From positions 62,001-126,000 of the forward strand of contig BGZK01001347.1 in the NCBI GenBank assembly GCA_005406025.1: a DNA stretch of 64,000 nucleotides, in the 5' to 3' direction. The DNA comes from Eumeta japonica (Eukaryota; Arthropoda; Insecta; Lepidoptera; Psychidae). The translations under genes and the position numbers were made by a program. Shown one piece after another: positions 47,260 to 58,790 of this stretch. Under the pieces are notes generated by a model. The model ran no database searches. It had not been told where the DNA came from and saw only the letters and a list, made by a program, of their open reading frames with translations. Each line of letters opens with the position of its first letter. The stretch's first letter is position 1.

Positions 47260-49410
47260 TGCGGGCGAGAACCTAGTAGTTCGTTTGTCATAAAGTATGA
47301 CAAATGATTGAGGAAAGACATTATAGATGCACTCTGTGTGAAGGAAATGGAACGGTAAGGATTTGATATTACTGAGCGTGGCCCCTATACAGGATACTGG
47401 GCTGAGGTACGCAGCAACAATAGAAGCTACTTAGAGGTCTGTGTAATATTTTCTTAGAGAATAATCGTGTGAAAGAAGTTGGACGTGTGAGCATGGATGA
47501 AACTAAATGTCGAGCTGACCCGGATCCTTTTTTCAAGTATACGTGTACAAAGATAAGTTTAATAATAGGCCTCTGAGTTTTTCAGTCTAACATCAAGTTT
47601 TATGTCGTTCCATACGAATCGCCCGAGAAAAATCTGCCACGTAAGAGCTGATTGAAATCAGAAGTAGAGATTACATTGTTATAAAAAGTTAAGAATATGC
47701 GGTGAATAGATGAAAACAGAACTTTAAACGTTCGTTAGAAAGAAATGAGACATCCTGAGTATCAACAGATTTTTTGCATAAACCAGTGAGGAGTATCAAA
47801 GCAAGATCAATCTGAAAGAGGTTATGAAAGCGATAAAATGTAAGTATACTATAATGAAATATAACATCAATTAAAAAGTATAAAATCAGGTAGGACTGTC
47901 AACAAAAGCAAGTCAATGAACATTAAGTTAAGGAATGTGAAATCATAACAAAGATTGTACATTGACTAGGTACAAGTGATAAATATCAAAAAACAATAAT
48001 TAAACATTTTTAAAATTTTTTTTTAAATAAACAAGTAGTAATTTTATTTTTTCGAATGTCAAAAGAAATAAGAAAATAATCATAAAAAAACGAATTTCGT
48101 ACAATCACTCATAAAATTGAATTCCAGCCAAAGACAATAATCAAAAACGAAACTCGCGTTCTCGCTGAGTGTTTATGAGATGTAGATGAACAACGAAGAA
48201 ACAAAAATTTTTGAATCAAATCGCGTGTCATAAGAGATGCATGTGTACATGCAACATCTTACAATAACATCGTTGAATGTGAATTAATATTTTATGACTC
48301 GATAAATAAAAAGCACGAGAATGAAATAACTAAGTAGATTTATTAGTGCCCTTTAAAAGTCCCCTAAAACATCCATTTGTAACGGCTTTTTGCGATTTTA
48401 TCAAAAAATTTTCTCACATTTTCGAATTTTTTTGCCACTGTCATGTAGTACTTATCTGTACTCATTTTTTAACATCTCAACCATTCAATCTAGAACTCAC
48501 GCCACCAAAGCGAATGCGCATTTTCGCTAAAAATACAGCTTTTACTGAGGCGATTGAATAACATCTCTAATTTTAAAATAATTGTTTACATAAATTTCTA
48601 AATTTCTAATGTCTGCTTTTGAAAGTGTTGTTTTAATTCAGATATTAAAGTTATGGTAGTACTGACTTTTGCCTTCTCACTGGAGCAATCTACTCATTTC
48701 TTTAGTTTATTTTCTATGCGGCAACCGGAAATTTTTTAAAAACTATGTATCTTTGCTGCTAGTACGTTTTCAGTTCATAACGCGGGAACTCTGGCTTTTA
48801 ATTATTCATTTTAAAAATGCTAGATATTTGATAGCCTGAATGTTTAAAAGAATCTTCTAAAGCGCTTAAATTACCCGCCGCGAAAACTGGTGTCGATTTG
48901 CTTCACCCTACTTATGACTCGGCACATAGCAAATATAAACAAAGTTATATTATAGATCGGGAAAAAATTACTAGTAATTTAGAGAAAAACCTAAATATCT
49001 TTTCGAATCCATTCTTAACGGTCTTTAGAATAAACTGATTATCAGCATCTTGAAATCTTCTTCGGATAGGTAAACAAAATCATTTATTTACGTTGAAACT
49101 TTCAGCCGCTGCCTCAATTTGAAAGTTTGACTCACACGAGCGATGGGGCGGACAAAAGGAAATCCGATTTGAATGTTTCTCTTCTAGTGACGTTTCCTTC
49201 GAACTCAAAAATACTAAAAGTATTTCTATTTAACACCACGCATCACAATTTTGTTAATACTCGTTTTACCACAAAATATCAATACAAGAGTCACAAGTAC
49301 GTCCATAGGAAAAAAACTTAGTAACAACTCGAACCGAGTGAACAGCGCACCCGAAGACTTTGTAACAAATCTCAATATTCGGAAAAGGCCAAAACGGCTC
49401 TTGAACAACT
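47260..49410. other. Intergenic, nothing recognised
   Basis: 47340-47660 has balanced composition without a long frame. The rest is AT-rich. No gene or transposon recognised. Confidence 0.4.
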
Positions 49411-49419
49411 AAAAGTTAG

Positions 49420-49640
49420 TGTAGTGCGGGCTGGAGCCCGCCGGGGTCGGCGGGGCGCGCGGGCGGCGAGCGCGCCACCTGAGCCCGTGATTGATGACGC
49501 CGCGCACCATCGCCATGATTGCGATCTGACGCCGTCGCCATTAGCGACGCGCCTTCACGACGAGCTTCCTCGTCCTGAACCGAGGCCCGTATGCGGTCGC
49601 CTGTCTACTGCGCGAGAAGTTTACCAAAAATTATTAGTCC
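49420..49640. promoter_or_regulatory. GC-rich island with Exd/Hth-like site (candidate regulatory element)
   Basis: GGGGTCGGCGGGGCGCGCGG is followed by TGATTGATGAC (49488-49498), which resembles a PBC-Hox/Meis composite site, then CCATGATTGCGATCTGACG. No coding evidence despite a 100-codon open frame of Arg/Ala/Pro. Confidence 0.35.
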
Positions 49641-49739
49641 GCTTCGTACCGAGACCTATTGGTATAAACTCACACTGGATCCGTACATATATTTTTTTAT
49701 TGAGATCTTTGCCAAAAAAATTTTGATGTTAGAATAATA

Positions 49740-50060
49740 TCTACTTATCGAAAACCAGCACACTACGAAAGCTTGTGTAGATGTGACATTACACTTTTGC
49801 AGTTTCCCATTAGATTGTCATCTTACTTATGTATCCTGCCTTGCGTTCATAAATATAAAATTTCATATAAAAAAAAATGTTTGAACTTAAATAGGTCATT
49901 TTTAATGAAATTTTAAATGTGCTTACTAACTATTGTGCTTAATAATTGTGATTACTAACACTGATCAACAATCAAAGGACACAAACGTAAAAAACGTAAA
50001 TAATCAAATCAAAACACAATAATAAATATTACACAACGCGTAATACCTTAACCGTCCACA
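49740..50060. other. AT-rich intergenic, nothing recognised
   Basis: Flank of the mariner copy; no feature seen. Confidence 0.5.
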
Positions 50061-50063
50061 ATA

Positions 50064-51310
50064 TTAGGTCGGAGAAAGAGATTTTTGGAATTTAATACGC
50101 AAAAAGATCCAATAAAACCTCTTTGGTTGTGCTGTTTGTATCTGGCTAGTTTTGATACCATTAAATAGACGATATTTTTAAAAAACAAAAGACACAGTTG
50201 TGTCTCGCCATTTTTTATTGTTTGTCTGTCCACCAAAATGAATAAATCTAACGTAGAAATTCATACATTTTGACATGTTGTTGCAAAAAAGCGAAAAAAA
50301 TTTATGACGTTTATGGACCTAATGCAGTGCCAATAAGAGTAGCACAAAACTGGTTCAAGCGTTTTCAGTTCCGTAATTTTAATGTCAAAGATGAACCTTG
50401 ATCTGATCGACCTGTTACGGGTAAAGTCGACGCCATTTTGGGAAATTTAGAGCAAGATCGACAAACTAGCTCTCATGACTTAGCTCAAGAGCTGGGGATT
50501 AAATACAACATATTTTTGGCCCATTTTAAAAGAGCTAGATATATAAAAAAGCTCAATACTTGCGTCCCACACGATCTCACGGAAAGAAATCTAATGAATC
50601 GTGTACTCATTTGTGATTTTCTATTGAAACGTAATGAAACCGAATTGTTTTGAAAAGATTAATCACTGATGATGAACTTGTATTATCTACTATTAAAACG
50701 TGCGAAAAATATCATGGTCAAAAGGCAAGCAAGCTCCACAGACTATATTAAAACCCGGATTAACTAGCCATAAGCTGATACTATATATGTATGAGGGATT
50801 ATGATGGCATTATTCATTCATTCACCACCGAGGAAAACCATCAGTTTGCATTTCTATTGCGAACACCTTATGATAGTCAAGCAAGAAGTGGAGAAGACAC
50901 GGCTGCAATCGATCAAGAGAAACGTTGTGGTTTTTCACCATGATAATGCCAGACCACACACATTTTAGCCACTCAGCTAATATTAAGAAAGTTTGGTTGC
51001 AAAGTGTTAATGCATCCATCACATAGTCTTGACCTTGCACCTTCAAATTTTCACCGGTTTCGGTCTCTTTAGAATTCTTTAGCCGGTGTTAGGTTAACAT
51101 CAAGAGAGGTTTGTCAAAACTACTTTTAGCAGTTTTTTGATAGAAGTCACAAAATTTCTACAGCAATGGGATTATGTCACTAGCTACAAAATAGCAAAAA
51201 GTTGTTAAAATAAATGGCATATATATGTTATAATTAAATGTAAATAAAATATGAGAAATTACATCGAATTTGTATATGAAATACGAAAAAACTTTTTCAA
51301 TCACTTTATA
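50064..51310 (+). mobile_element. Degenerate mariner transposon (near full length)
   Basis: About 1.25 kb, the usual mariner size. The left end TTAGGTCGGAGAAAGAG and the right end TACGAAAAAACTTTTTCAATC (split: TACGAAAAAAC, TTTTTCAATC) are complementary in the usual TTAGGTYGG...CGAAAA pattern, though diverged. Transposase motifs in order: VAQNWFKRFQ, DVKDEPxSxRPVTGKVD-like (NVKDEP, stop, SDRPVTGKVD), HDLAQELGI, VPHDLTERNLMNRVLICD, LKRLITDDE (first catalytic D, frameshifted), VVVFHHDNARPHT (second D intact) and SLDLAPSNFHRFRSL, in which the third catalytic position is N instead of D. Several stops and frameshifts are present. Cannot make active transposase. Confidence 0.9.
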
Positions 51311-52145
51311 TGTAAATAAACAGCATAGCCTTATTTTTTCCTGCTTTAGAGTATTATCTTCTAATTACAATAAACATAATAAAAATAACAATAACATAAC
51401 TAGAAAAATAAATTACTTTTGTTGTTTATAATTAACTTATATTTAAAACATATTATACTATTTTTATATTCATTAATAATAATTAATGATCCGACCTGAA
51501 TATTTTGTGCAATTTTTTCGCTTTATTGCTACTCTTCCTACCACTAACTTTTTACCGTCAAACCTGCCTTTTTTTCCAGTGCGTACTCAACGCAACGCGA
51601 AAGCTCTTTTCGTTTACGGAAAATCATAAGTATTAAATAATAAGTTTATGTAGTGCCAGTGAGTATTTGGATATGGTGTTAGTAAACATTCAGAGTAGAT
51701 ACAATATCAGTAGTAAATAACATGAATCCTGTACCTAAGTTGCATTTTCGTTGTGATTTGACATCAAAGGTTATTGATATGCTTTCGATTTAGTTGTCCA
51801 TTGTTGCCAAAACGCGCGCGCAATCAAGTAGCACTGATGACACAGGTGATTTATTTTACATACTAAACTATTTATGCTGTATTTTATGAACCAGAGTTCT
51901 TTTTTAAAAATTAACAATGGATATTAACTAAGAGTATTATGTTCTATTAGGTATACACATAAAGTGTGTAAATAAACATTTTGTATATAACAAAACGACT
52001 ACACTTTTTGTGAACAATCAATTTCGCACATCTATTTTGCGTAACGCTATATATGAAAATCGATTCTTAAGCTTTCAACTACCGAAAATTCGGTAAAGCA
52101 TAAAAATAGAGGACTACAGTAAATATTTAGGCATGTAGTAATAAT
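51311..52145. other. AT-rich intergenic, nothing recognised
   Basis: Short AT-rich frames only. ACGCGCGCGCAATCAAG at about 51812 is a small GC patch without further context. Confidence 0.5.
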
Positions 52146-52149
52146 TATT

Positions 52150-52530
52150 TCTAGAAGCGGCGATGCGAATCGGGGAAGTAGTTGCGCGCGGCCCTGAGAG
52201 AGCCGAGCCCCGAGCCGTAGCCGCGCCGCTTGTCAAAGTGGCCGCCGGCTTGTTTGAACAACTAATGAGCGGCTCCCTCGAGACGGTGTGTTTGTCCCGA
52301 CGCCGACGCCCCGAGCGCCCGGCCGCCCCCGGCCGCTTTTTCGAGCGCCGCCGCCGCCGCGCCCGGCCGGTGCCGGGACCGCACGCCGACGCCCCGCTTC
52401 ACTTCACGGCCTCGCTGTTTGTCCGCGATCCCCGGATCGAGACTTTCGAGTGTAAATTGGGAAATTATTGACTGAGCTTATATAAACGACGAGCTGACCC
52501 GACCCGGCACCGAGGAGCCTCGATGTAGCG
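52150..52530. promoter_or_regulatory. GC-rich island (candidate regulatory element)
   Basis: Starts GCGGCGATGCGAATCGGGG and continues through CCGCCGGCTTGTTTGAACA, CTAATGAGCGGCTCCCTCG and a CGCCGCCGCCGCGCCCGGCC block. An ATG-started 102-codon frame (52163-52471) is Arg/Pro/Ala-rich with no domain; its codon pattern looks compositional. TATATAAACGACG at 52479 is TATA-like, so an unrecognised promoter is possible. Confidence 0.35.
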
Positions 52531-53039
52531 CGCGAATGAACATGCGTCGGTTAATATCTGAATCGTCGCAATATAATATATCTTGTTCGCTTATAAACGT
52601 TTTTTGTAGCATCACCCTAAATGTGATTTATTGCCCGATATTATCTTGAGTTACATCTATGAAAAAATATTTTGAAAATATTTTCACCAATTTTCTGCTT
52701 CTGATTTAACATACAAAACCAGTCCTATTAGTAGAACAAATAGAGATTCCACGTCTTGGACCGGCAGGGCACTGAGATGCGTCGAAAGATAAAGAGCAAA
52801 AAAGGAATTTTTAAATTTCCAAAATTCAAGTTCCTTCACATTTTAATAAAGGCGCTATAATATTTCAATAATTAATGACTAAGGTAAATACGAAATTGGT
52901 GTATAGTAAAATTTAAAAAAAGAAAACTTATTAACAACACACATCTACAACGTTAAATAAAAAAAAATATTTCAAACAAACCCATATTTTTTATTACTAT
53001 GGCCGTATGAAAAAGTCAACAGGTTTATGCAATCACAGG

Positions 53040-53400
53040 AAAAAAGTGCAAATGCCTAAACTGTTTGCACATCACGCTGTATGCAGTGCGCAATCAATTT
53101 CAAACCAATGTTCAAACCATCTTTGAACAGCTCCATGACAAACTTCAGTGACCATTTTTATGTGAACGAGGCTGGAATTTGATGATGTTTAAGATACCTC
53201 ATAATAATAATTTGTTCGTCTCGGCCTATTTTATCCATTTCACATTTAGTTTCTCCGACTAAAATTCCCCATGTTTTAGTCTAAAACTTAAAAATTGGTA
53301 CCTTCACAGGCCATATAACATCCTAGCACAAAATAGCGCTGGCCTCCTCCGGTTACGTAACCTGGTAGAGAACACACGGGGCATAATACCTAGTGTCAAA
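53040..53400 (-). mobile_element. Possible transposon-derived fragment, unassigned
   Basis: On the minus strand an open stretch (about 53270-53158) reads GETKCEMDKIGRDEQIIIMR, then YLKHHQIPASFT before TAA, and a second frame gives EVCHGAVQRWFEHWFE. The style resembles the N-terminal helix-turn-helix part of mariner-like transposases (MDKIxxRxVIxYL...VxRWF), but the match is weak. 53335-53395 is more GC-rich. Confidence 0.25.
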
Positions 53401-53810
53401 ATAACTTGATTCATAATTAATTTTCGAAAAACAAAAGTTTCAAGTTCATTTTATTAACAAATAATAAAAGCTTGTTTTATAAAAAAAGTTGTTTTTCTTT
53501 AATTTTGTTTTTAAATTTTTAGTATTTTTAATTCGACATTTACTACGACGTAGTTCGTAGCGCGTAGCAGCGTTTTTCCGTTATTTAGTCCGTAATAAGG
53601 GCTTCAGTACAATAGGGCTCGCCCTGGTACCCCGAGGCGCAACGTTAGCAATATGAAATGTTTATACACCCTCATACCATTCAGCCCTCACGTGCTCACC
53701 TTAGCATTAGGTCATTCATCTAATAAATCAGACATGATCCAAATTCATAACAAACGGAACGAACTTTTTTTCCCAAATTTGTTGGAGTTGCATATTCATG
53801 TCAACCAAAA

Positions 53811-54030
53811 TACTCGTCGAGACGAATGAAAAGAGCCCAAACTCGATGCGGTTGCGTTGTTTAATTGCGGAGTTCCTATGGCCACCTTACAGCTCCATCA
53901 TCAGACCCTGGTTACCAAATAGTATCAAAGTACTCATCACGACGAATTGAACTAGTCCCAACTCGATGGGGTTGCGTTGTTTAATTATGGAGTTCCTATG
54001 GCCACCTTCCAGCTCCATCATCAGATCAGC
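53811..54030. repeat. 120-bp tandem duplication inside a dispersed repeat
   Basis: TACTCGTCGAGACGAATGAA at 53811 recurs as TACTCATCACGACGAATTGA at 53931, exactly 120 bp later and without indels. CTCGATG(C/G)GGTTGCGTTGTT and GAGTTCCTATGGCCACCTT are common to both. About 1.8 units are present. Confidence 0.9.
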
Positions 54031-54190
54031 TCTATATCATAATAATATTGCATTGTCATCCGATTTATACATGCATGAAAAATTTCAGCTCAATCGGAAA
54101 CCGGGAAGTGGGTCAAATTTAACATACAAGATTTGATTACAGACCGACAGACAGACAGTGGGACAGGTGAAACTAAATGAAAGCTTGTAA
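54031..54190 (+). repeat. Lepidopteran dispersed repeat (TTTCAGCTCAATCGGAAACC family)
   Basis: TGCATTGTCATCCGATTTAT, AAATTTCAGCTCAATCGGAA, GTGGGTCAAATTTAAC, AAGATTTGATTACAGACCG, CAGGTGAAACTAAATGAAAG. I recognise this end as one of the commonest transposon-derived repeats of moths and butterflies. It is continuous with the 120-bp tandem before it. Confidence 0.7.
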
Positions 54191-54900
54191 AAAAGGAACA
54201 CATCAATTAAAATCATATTTTAGTATTTATTACTAACGGTAGTAATGTAGTATTAGTAGTAGTGGTAGTTAGTAATGGATTGATGCAATCAGTCTATTTT
54301 AATATGTGTTCATTGGAAAAATATGTTTCTATTTACTTTAAATTAAACATGCTAATGCTGACAGCAAAAATGTTCATATTATTTTAAATTTTTATTCTTT
54401 CATATTGCATATTTTTAGGAAAGGTAATGTTGTGTTAGGCTAGTTTGCTATCACGTGTTATAATCCCACATTTTTAGTCTCTCGCCGTCGCCTTGTCTAC
54501 GTCATCTGACATGACCTATTTTCGTAGAAAGTTTCGTTTCAAATTGTCAATACCTAAAATGTCTTTAATTTTTTCTAAGAGTTCATAGTCCATTGTGATT
54601 GGACGTTATTTTTTTGATATTAATCTGTTTGAAAAGTAATAGGAATTATGCTGGTTTTGGTTTTTTGCTATCTTAAAAATAGTTGAAAACAATTACACCC
54701 TTAGAATATTTTGAAGAACACGGAAACTGTTTGGATTAAGAAGAAAATACAAAATTAAAAGAATTGGTAGCTTATCATCTTAGATATTATAAAATAACTT
54801 AATTGTCTTGATCTAACTCACGTTAAGATAGCATTTGAATATCAAAAGTAAACGTATTTGCTATTCTTTAATTTCGGATATTTTTAGGTCACTTTTCTAA
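54191..54900. other. AT-rich intergenic, nothing recognised
   Basis: No feature apart from a short TAGTAGTAGTGGTAG run near 54250. Confidence 0.5.
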
Positions 54901-54904
54901 AACT

Positions 54905-54962
54905 TATAATAGTAGTAATATAATTAAAGAAAAAAGACTTTAATTATATTACTACTATTATA
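54905..54962. repeat. Perfect 25-bp inverted repeat with 8-nt loop
   Basis: TATAATAGTAGTAATATAAT-TAAAG (54905-54929) pairs perfectly with 54938-54962 across AAAAAAGA. A (GACT)4 run follows at about 54965-54981. Confidence 0.95.
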
Positions 54963-55189
54963 CTTGACTGACTGACTGACTAATCACCGAAACAGCCACA
55001 GCCAAAAATATTAAAATTCGAAACAAGAAAAACCTAAGGAACTCTGGTAACGTATTTAGACATACAATTGCAAAATATTCATTCCATAAAAGGGCAAAAC
55101 AACTAAGAAGTCGGAATTTTAGAAGTTAAAAATTACAAAAGATCCTACTATTTTCATTTTTTTTTACTCATGTTTTTTATAGCATTTTT

Positions 55190-55480
55190 GAGGGACAGAC
55201 GAGCATGCAAGCTACCGGAGAGTAAGGTGGTCATCGCCGCCCATGGACACTCATAACCTCTAAGAAGTCGCTAATGACACCTCAGAGAAGTCATTGGTGC
55301 TTTACCGACCTCTTATGTAGGAATAGGAGATTTGATGAAGATTGTAAGGTGTTGATAGAGCGGAAAGTGGACAACCAGAACTCTCACTCACTGGTCGAAA
55401 AGGAACAGCAGAAACTGTTACTTAACGTATGTATTCTGTGAGACTATGATCTCTCGCTAGTAGAGCCGGCCACAGCATAG
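55190..55480. repeat. Lepidopteran short interspersed repeat, copy A
   Basis: GAGGGACAGACGAGCATGC, TAAGGTGGTCATCGCCGCCC, ATGGACACTCATAACCTC, CCAGAACTCTCACTCACTGG and TCTGTGAGACTATGATCTC. The same blocks, diverged, are at 59940-60270 in the same order. I know this GTGGTCACC-GCCCATGGACACT...CACTCACTGG...GTAAGACC pattern as a repeat widespread in Lepidoptera, which supports the assignment of the organism. Confidence 0.75.
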
Positions 55481-55499
55481 ATGTACCACTGTCAAAATT

Positions 55500-56600
55500 A
55501 TAAAATAAGACATAATAAAAAATGACTATCTTATATTTGATATGAGTTCACACCTATTGCCCAAAGAGGTAGTCAGAGATCACAATTTTCTACTTCATTT
55601 ACTACAATACGATTTTAACATAATTACCTCCCTTGTTTCACTGACATCAATCAAATTTTCATGCAAACTCGGAGAATTTCGAATGCTTAGAATTGAAAAT
55701 TGTATTGAATTTTGCTATTGGTTTTGATTAGAATAATATTTAATACGAATATAAAGGTTTATTCAAAAAAAAAATAAGCGAATTTTATATGACGAATACA
55801 AAAATATCAACTGTATGAATTATTTGCAATGAATGCTCTATTTTTCCGTAATCAATTTTAGATGTCTAAAATTGTAAAAAATCATTGTTTTTCTAAACTA
55901 TGATTCATTTTAAACAAAAAAAAGAATAAAGATGTGATTTATATACGAAAATTTATGAAATCTTGCGACAGTTTTGAAATTTAGTATGAAAGTCCTGAAA
56001 AATATATTAGCCTGGGCGGTCTCCCGGTTGGTAGGAATATTATTAATTTACGTCACACGAACTTGTGCGACTCCGCATACGTGGACACACAATATTATTC
56101 ATGTTCTCAAGTTTTACGACACTAATGGGAAAAGTATACAAATGTAATTTACGGCAATAAAAATGACTGCTCCCGGAGATAAATCATTACTTATACATCA
56201 TTTCATTATAATCCGTTTAACTGGTCATGACTAAACAGATGTTTATGTAATAGGTTTACAAATGGATTGACTTATTTCTTACGACTCTTAATTTGTCATT
56301 TATTATTTTAATTTCAATGAAATTACAATTTCAGCTAATAACGCGACACTTAGATAGGTATATAATCTGCGTAAAATTACAAAATTTATAGAAAATTTAC
56401 AAGTACATTCATCCCTCGAATCGATTATTTTTCCCAAAATACAAGTATGTCTTCCATAACTTACAAGTCTAAGTTTCCAATTCGTCATGATCCGTTATCG
56501 CGATTGGTTGAATGTTTAAATACCTGTCAGGGCAAGACTTGGTAGGTAAATCCAATCCTTAAGCCATATAGTCGTTTTCTTCTTTGTGTGTAAGATAAAT
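55500..56600. other. AT-rich intergenic, nothing recognised
   Basis: No recognised gene, RNA or mobile element; short AT-rich frames only. Confidence 0.5.
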
Positions 56601-56619
56601 AAGTTTGCAGTTTTGTAGA

Positions 56620-57060
56620 TTTTAGAGTTCCGTGCGTACGGATGAAACAAAAAAAAACCAAAACCTTATAAGACCACTCGTGTGACTGTCTGTCCGTTTG
56701 TTACAGCCAATTTGTTCCTTATCTACTGGACCTATTAAGTCGAGCTGTATCCATTTGAATTTCTGTGATCCAAATACGAACTTGTAACGCAAATAAATGA
56801 ATTTTCAATATGCTGGTCATTTTGAGAACAAATTAGAAAATAAAAAAAAAATTGCGCACTTTACCTTGTCAAATGAAAGGGCTTGTCGCGAGAATTTCAA
56901 ATACATTTCTTTTATACTTTTAAAATAAATAGTTTTCGTTATTTAATGAAATACAAGAAAATGGATGATTGCGTAAATCAAGTACAAACGATAGGTTCAC
57001 AAAGTTTTACCGCAATTGGATGAACGGTATGGCAGCGCATAAAATACAAATAAAAAATAT
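56620..57060. repeat. Lepidopteran dispersed repeat (GTTCCGT...CTGTCTGTCCGT family)
   Basis: TTTAGAGTTCCGTGCGTACG, CTTATAAGACCACTCGTGTG, ACTGTCTGTCCGTTTGTTAC. Later GATAGGTTCACAAAGTTTTAC (split: GATAGGTTCACAAAG, TTTTACCGC). A widespread moth/butterfly repeat type; noncoding. Confidence 0.65.
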
Positions 57061-57394
57061 TGATTTTTATATATTAGATGACGGACATTTATTCAGTTAG
57101 CATTTTTGTGTACATGTCTATCACAAGTTGTGACCGACTCTTATATAAATCAGTAAAAATCAGGTTTGGTCACTATTTCATTCAACTGGAAAGATTTTTT
57201 CGGAAACAAAACGTATAAACGAGAAACGAAAGTATTTTCTTGTTAAAATATAGATTAAAATTTTCAGAGTTATCGGTGATTATAAACCAATAGTTCAAGT
57301 TTTTTAATCGATCTATTTATATATGCACATAAAATTATGTACATTAAGAGTAAACTGATTGATGCATCAAAACTCAGCCCAAAATATTGGGTCT

Positions 57395-57950
57395 ACGGAC
57401 TTCATATTTTGTAGAGAGATTTCTATTATAACGAAGGCTAGCTAGCACTAAGACAGGATTTTTTCAAAATTCACTACTGAGGGGGTGAAAATCGTAAAAC
57501 ACTGTTGCATAGTAAATCGAAACCGTTGTAGCTGCAGATGTTAAAGTTAATATTTTAGTTACTTATAGAAATAAATAAGAAACACGTGCTTTGTTCTTTT
57601 TTAATTAATCCTGAAGGGGGTAAAATAGGGGATGAAATGTTGTATGGTAAATCGCAACCGCTGCAACTATTTATGTCAAAATTCATATTATAACTAATCA
57701 TTACTAATAAAGAATAATGACATGCGCCGTTCTTAAAGTAACCCTAAAAGGGGGAAATAAGGGTTGAATTTTTTATGTAATTAAATGAAACCGCTGAAGC
57801 TATAGAGAACTAAGTTTATACTTTAGCTATTTATTAGAAATATAAAATAATGACATGCATCATTTTCGGAAAAATAGTTATCAGAGAGTGAAATAATGAA
57901 TGAAATATTTTATGACAAAAAAAAAACTGCTATGTGAATTTCGTCCGTCT
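57395..57950. repeat. Minisatellite-like array, about 4 units of about 125 bp
   Basis: The lead-in TCATATTTTGTAGAGAGATT and AAGACAGGATTTTTTCAAAA precedes diverged units built as GGGGGTGAAAA...GTAAATCGAAACCG-TGTAGCT...TATTAGAAATA...GACATGC-CCGTTCT. Unit starts are at about 57480, 57610, 57740 and 57870. This is a repeat type known to me from lepidopteran genomes. Confidence 0.75.
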
Positions 57951-57959
57951 TTCTTATGT

Positions 57960-58590
57960 TTTTTTTAAGTGCTTACCACTTATTCAGTAACTATAAAACT
58001 AGCTATAGGTTTTAAACGTGAACGAGAAACTGTTAAAAAAAAAGATGGCTTCATATTTATATTTCTGCCACTAAAGGCTCTAAAAAATCTTTTACTCATA
58101 GACAGAAAGCTAGACAACCCTCAAATAAAACATCCCAAATTTTATTGTGATACTACTATCATTTGCTACGTCTTCCTTTAAATTAAAACCGTGGCTGGGA
58201 GCAGAATGGAAATTGCACACGGAACAAGAAACAGAATTGAAAGTCGAGACCCGGATCGAAATCGAAAATGAGACCGACGTCGAAATCGAGTATGAGATCA
58301 AAATTAGAATTAAAAGTTTAAGCGGAATTGCAATGATAATTTAAGATCAAAATATGAAGCTGGGCCCGAAATCGACAATGGAATCGAAATCTCCGTAGAT
58401 CAAGATCGAAGTCGGAATCCAAAGCAGGAGTTCGATGGAAATCGAGAACGAAATAAATTTACGTCGAGACCGGGATCAAAATTGAGAACGATCGGGATTT
58501 TTATTTCGTGATGGGCCGATGTAAAAGACTAAGAAATTCGTTTTATGTCTACGTGGACGGAGCCGCGGGCGAAGTTAATACTATTATAAA
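57960..58590 (+). repeat. Purine-array repeat family, copy 11 (longest array)
   Basis: Leader CAAATAAAACATCCC, TTTTATTGTGATACTAC; array of over 300 bp (GAAAGTCGAGACCCGGATCG, AAATCGAAAATGAGACCGAC and more). It ends at ACGGAGCCGCGGGCGAAG. Followed immediately by the 58620-58790 repeat. Confidence 0.85.
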
Positions 58591-58619
58591 ACCGTAACAG
58601 TGCTGTTTATGTACATTAC

Positions 58620-58790
58620 ATATATATTCTATAGTGTTAGGTGTTAATTTGTGGAAATTCGTAATTAGACGCTTGCCTGCAACATTTGTTAACACGCAAC
58701 ATGTAACAGACTGCTGACACTGGAATCTATTTTTCCACTATGAATCCTTATCCAACGAATTGAATATTGTTTCGAGAGGATTCAAGTGTT
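58620..58790 (+). repeat. Dispersed repeat, paired with 29550-29715
   Basis: GTTAGGTGTTAATTTGTGG, GTAATTAGACGCTTG, CCACTATGAATCC and TTTCGAGAGGATTC align in order with the 29.55-kb copy. Confidence 0.65.

Noticed and set aside
50822..51046. 74-codon minus-strand frame
   Set aside because: Antisense of the mariner transposase second and third catalytic motifs.
52163..52471. ATG-started 102-codon frame
   Set aside because: Arg/Pro-rich, no domain, no stop-to-splice pattern; considered compositional, though a promoter-like TATATAAA follows.
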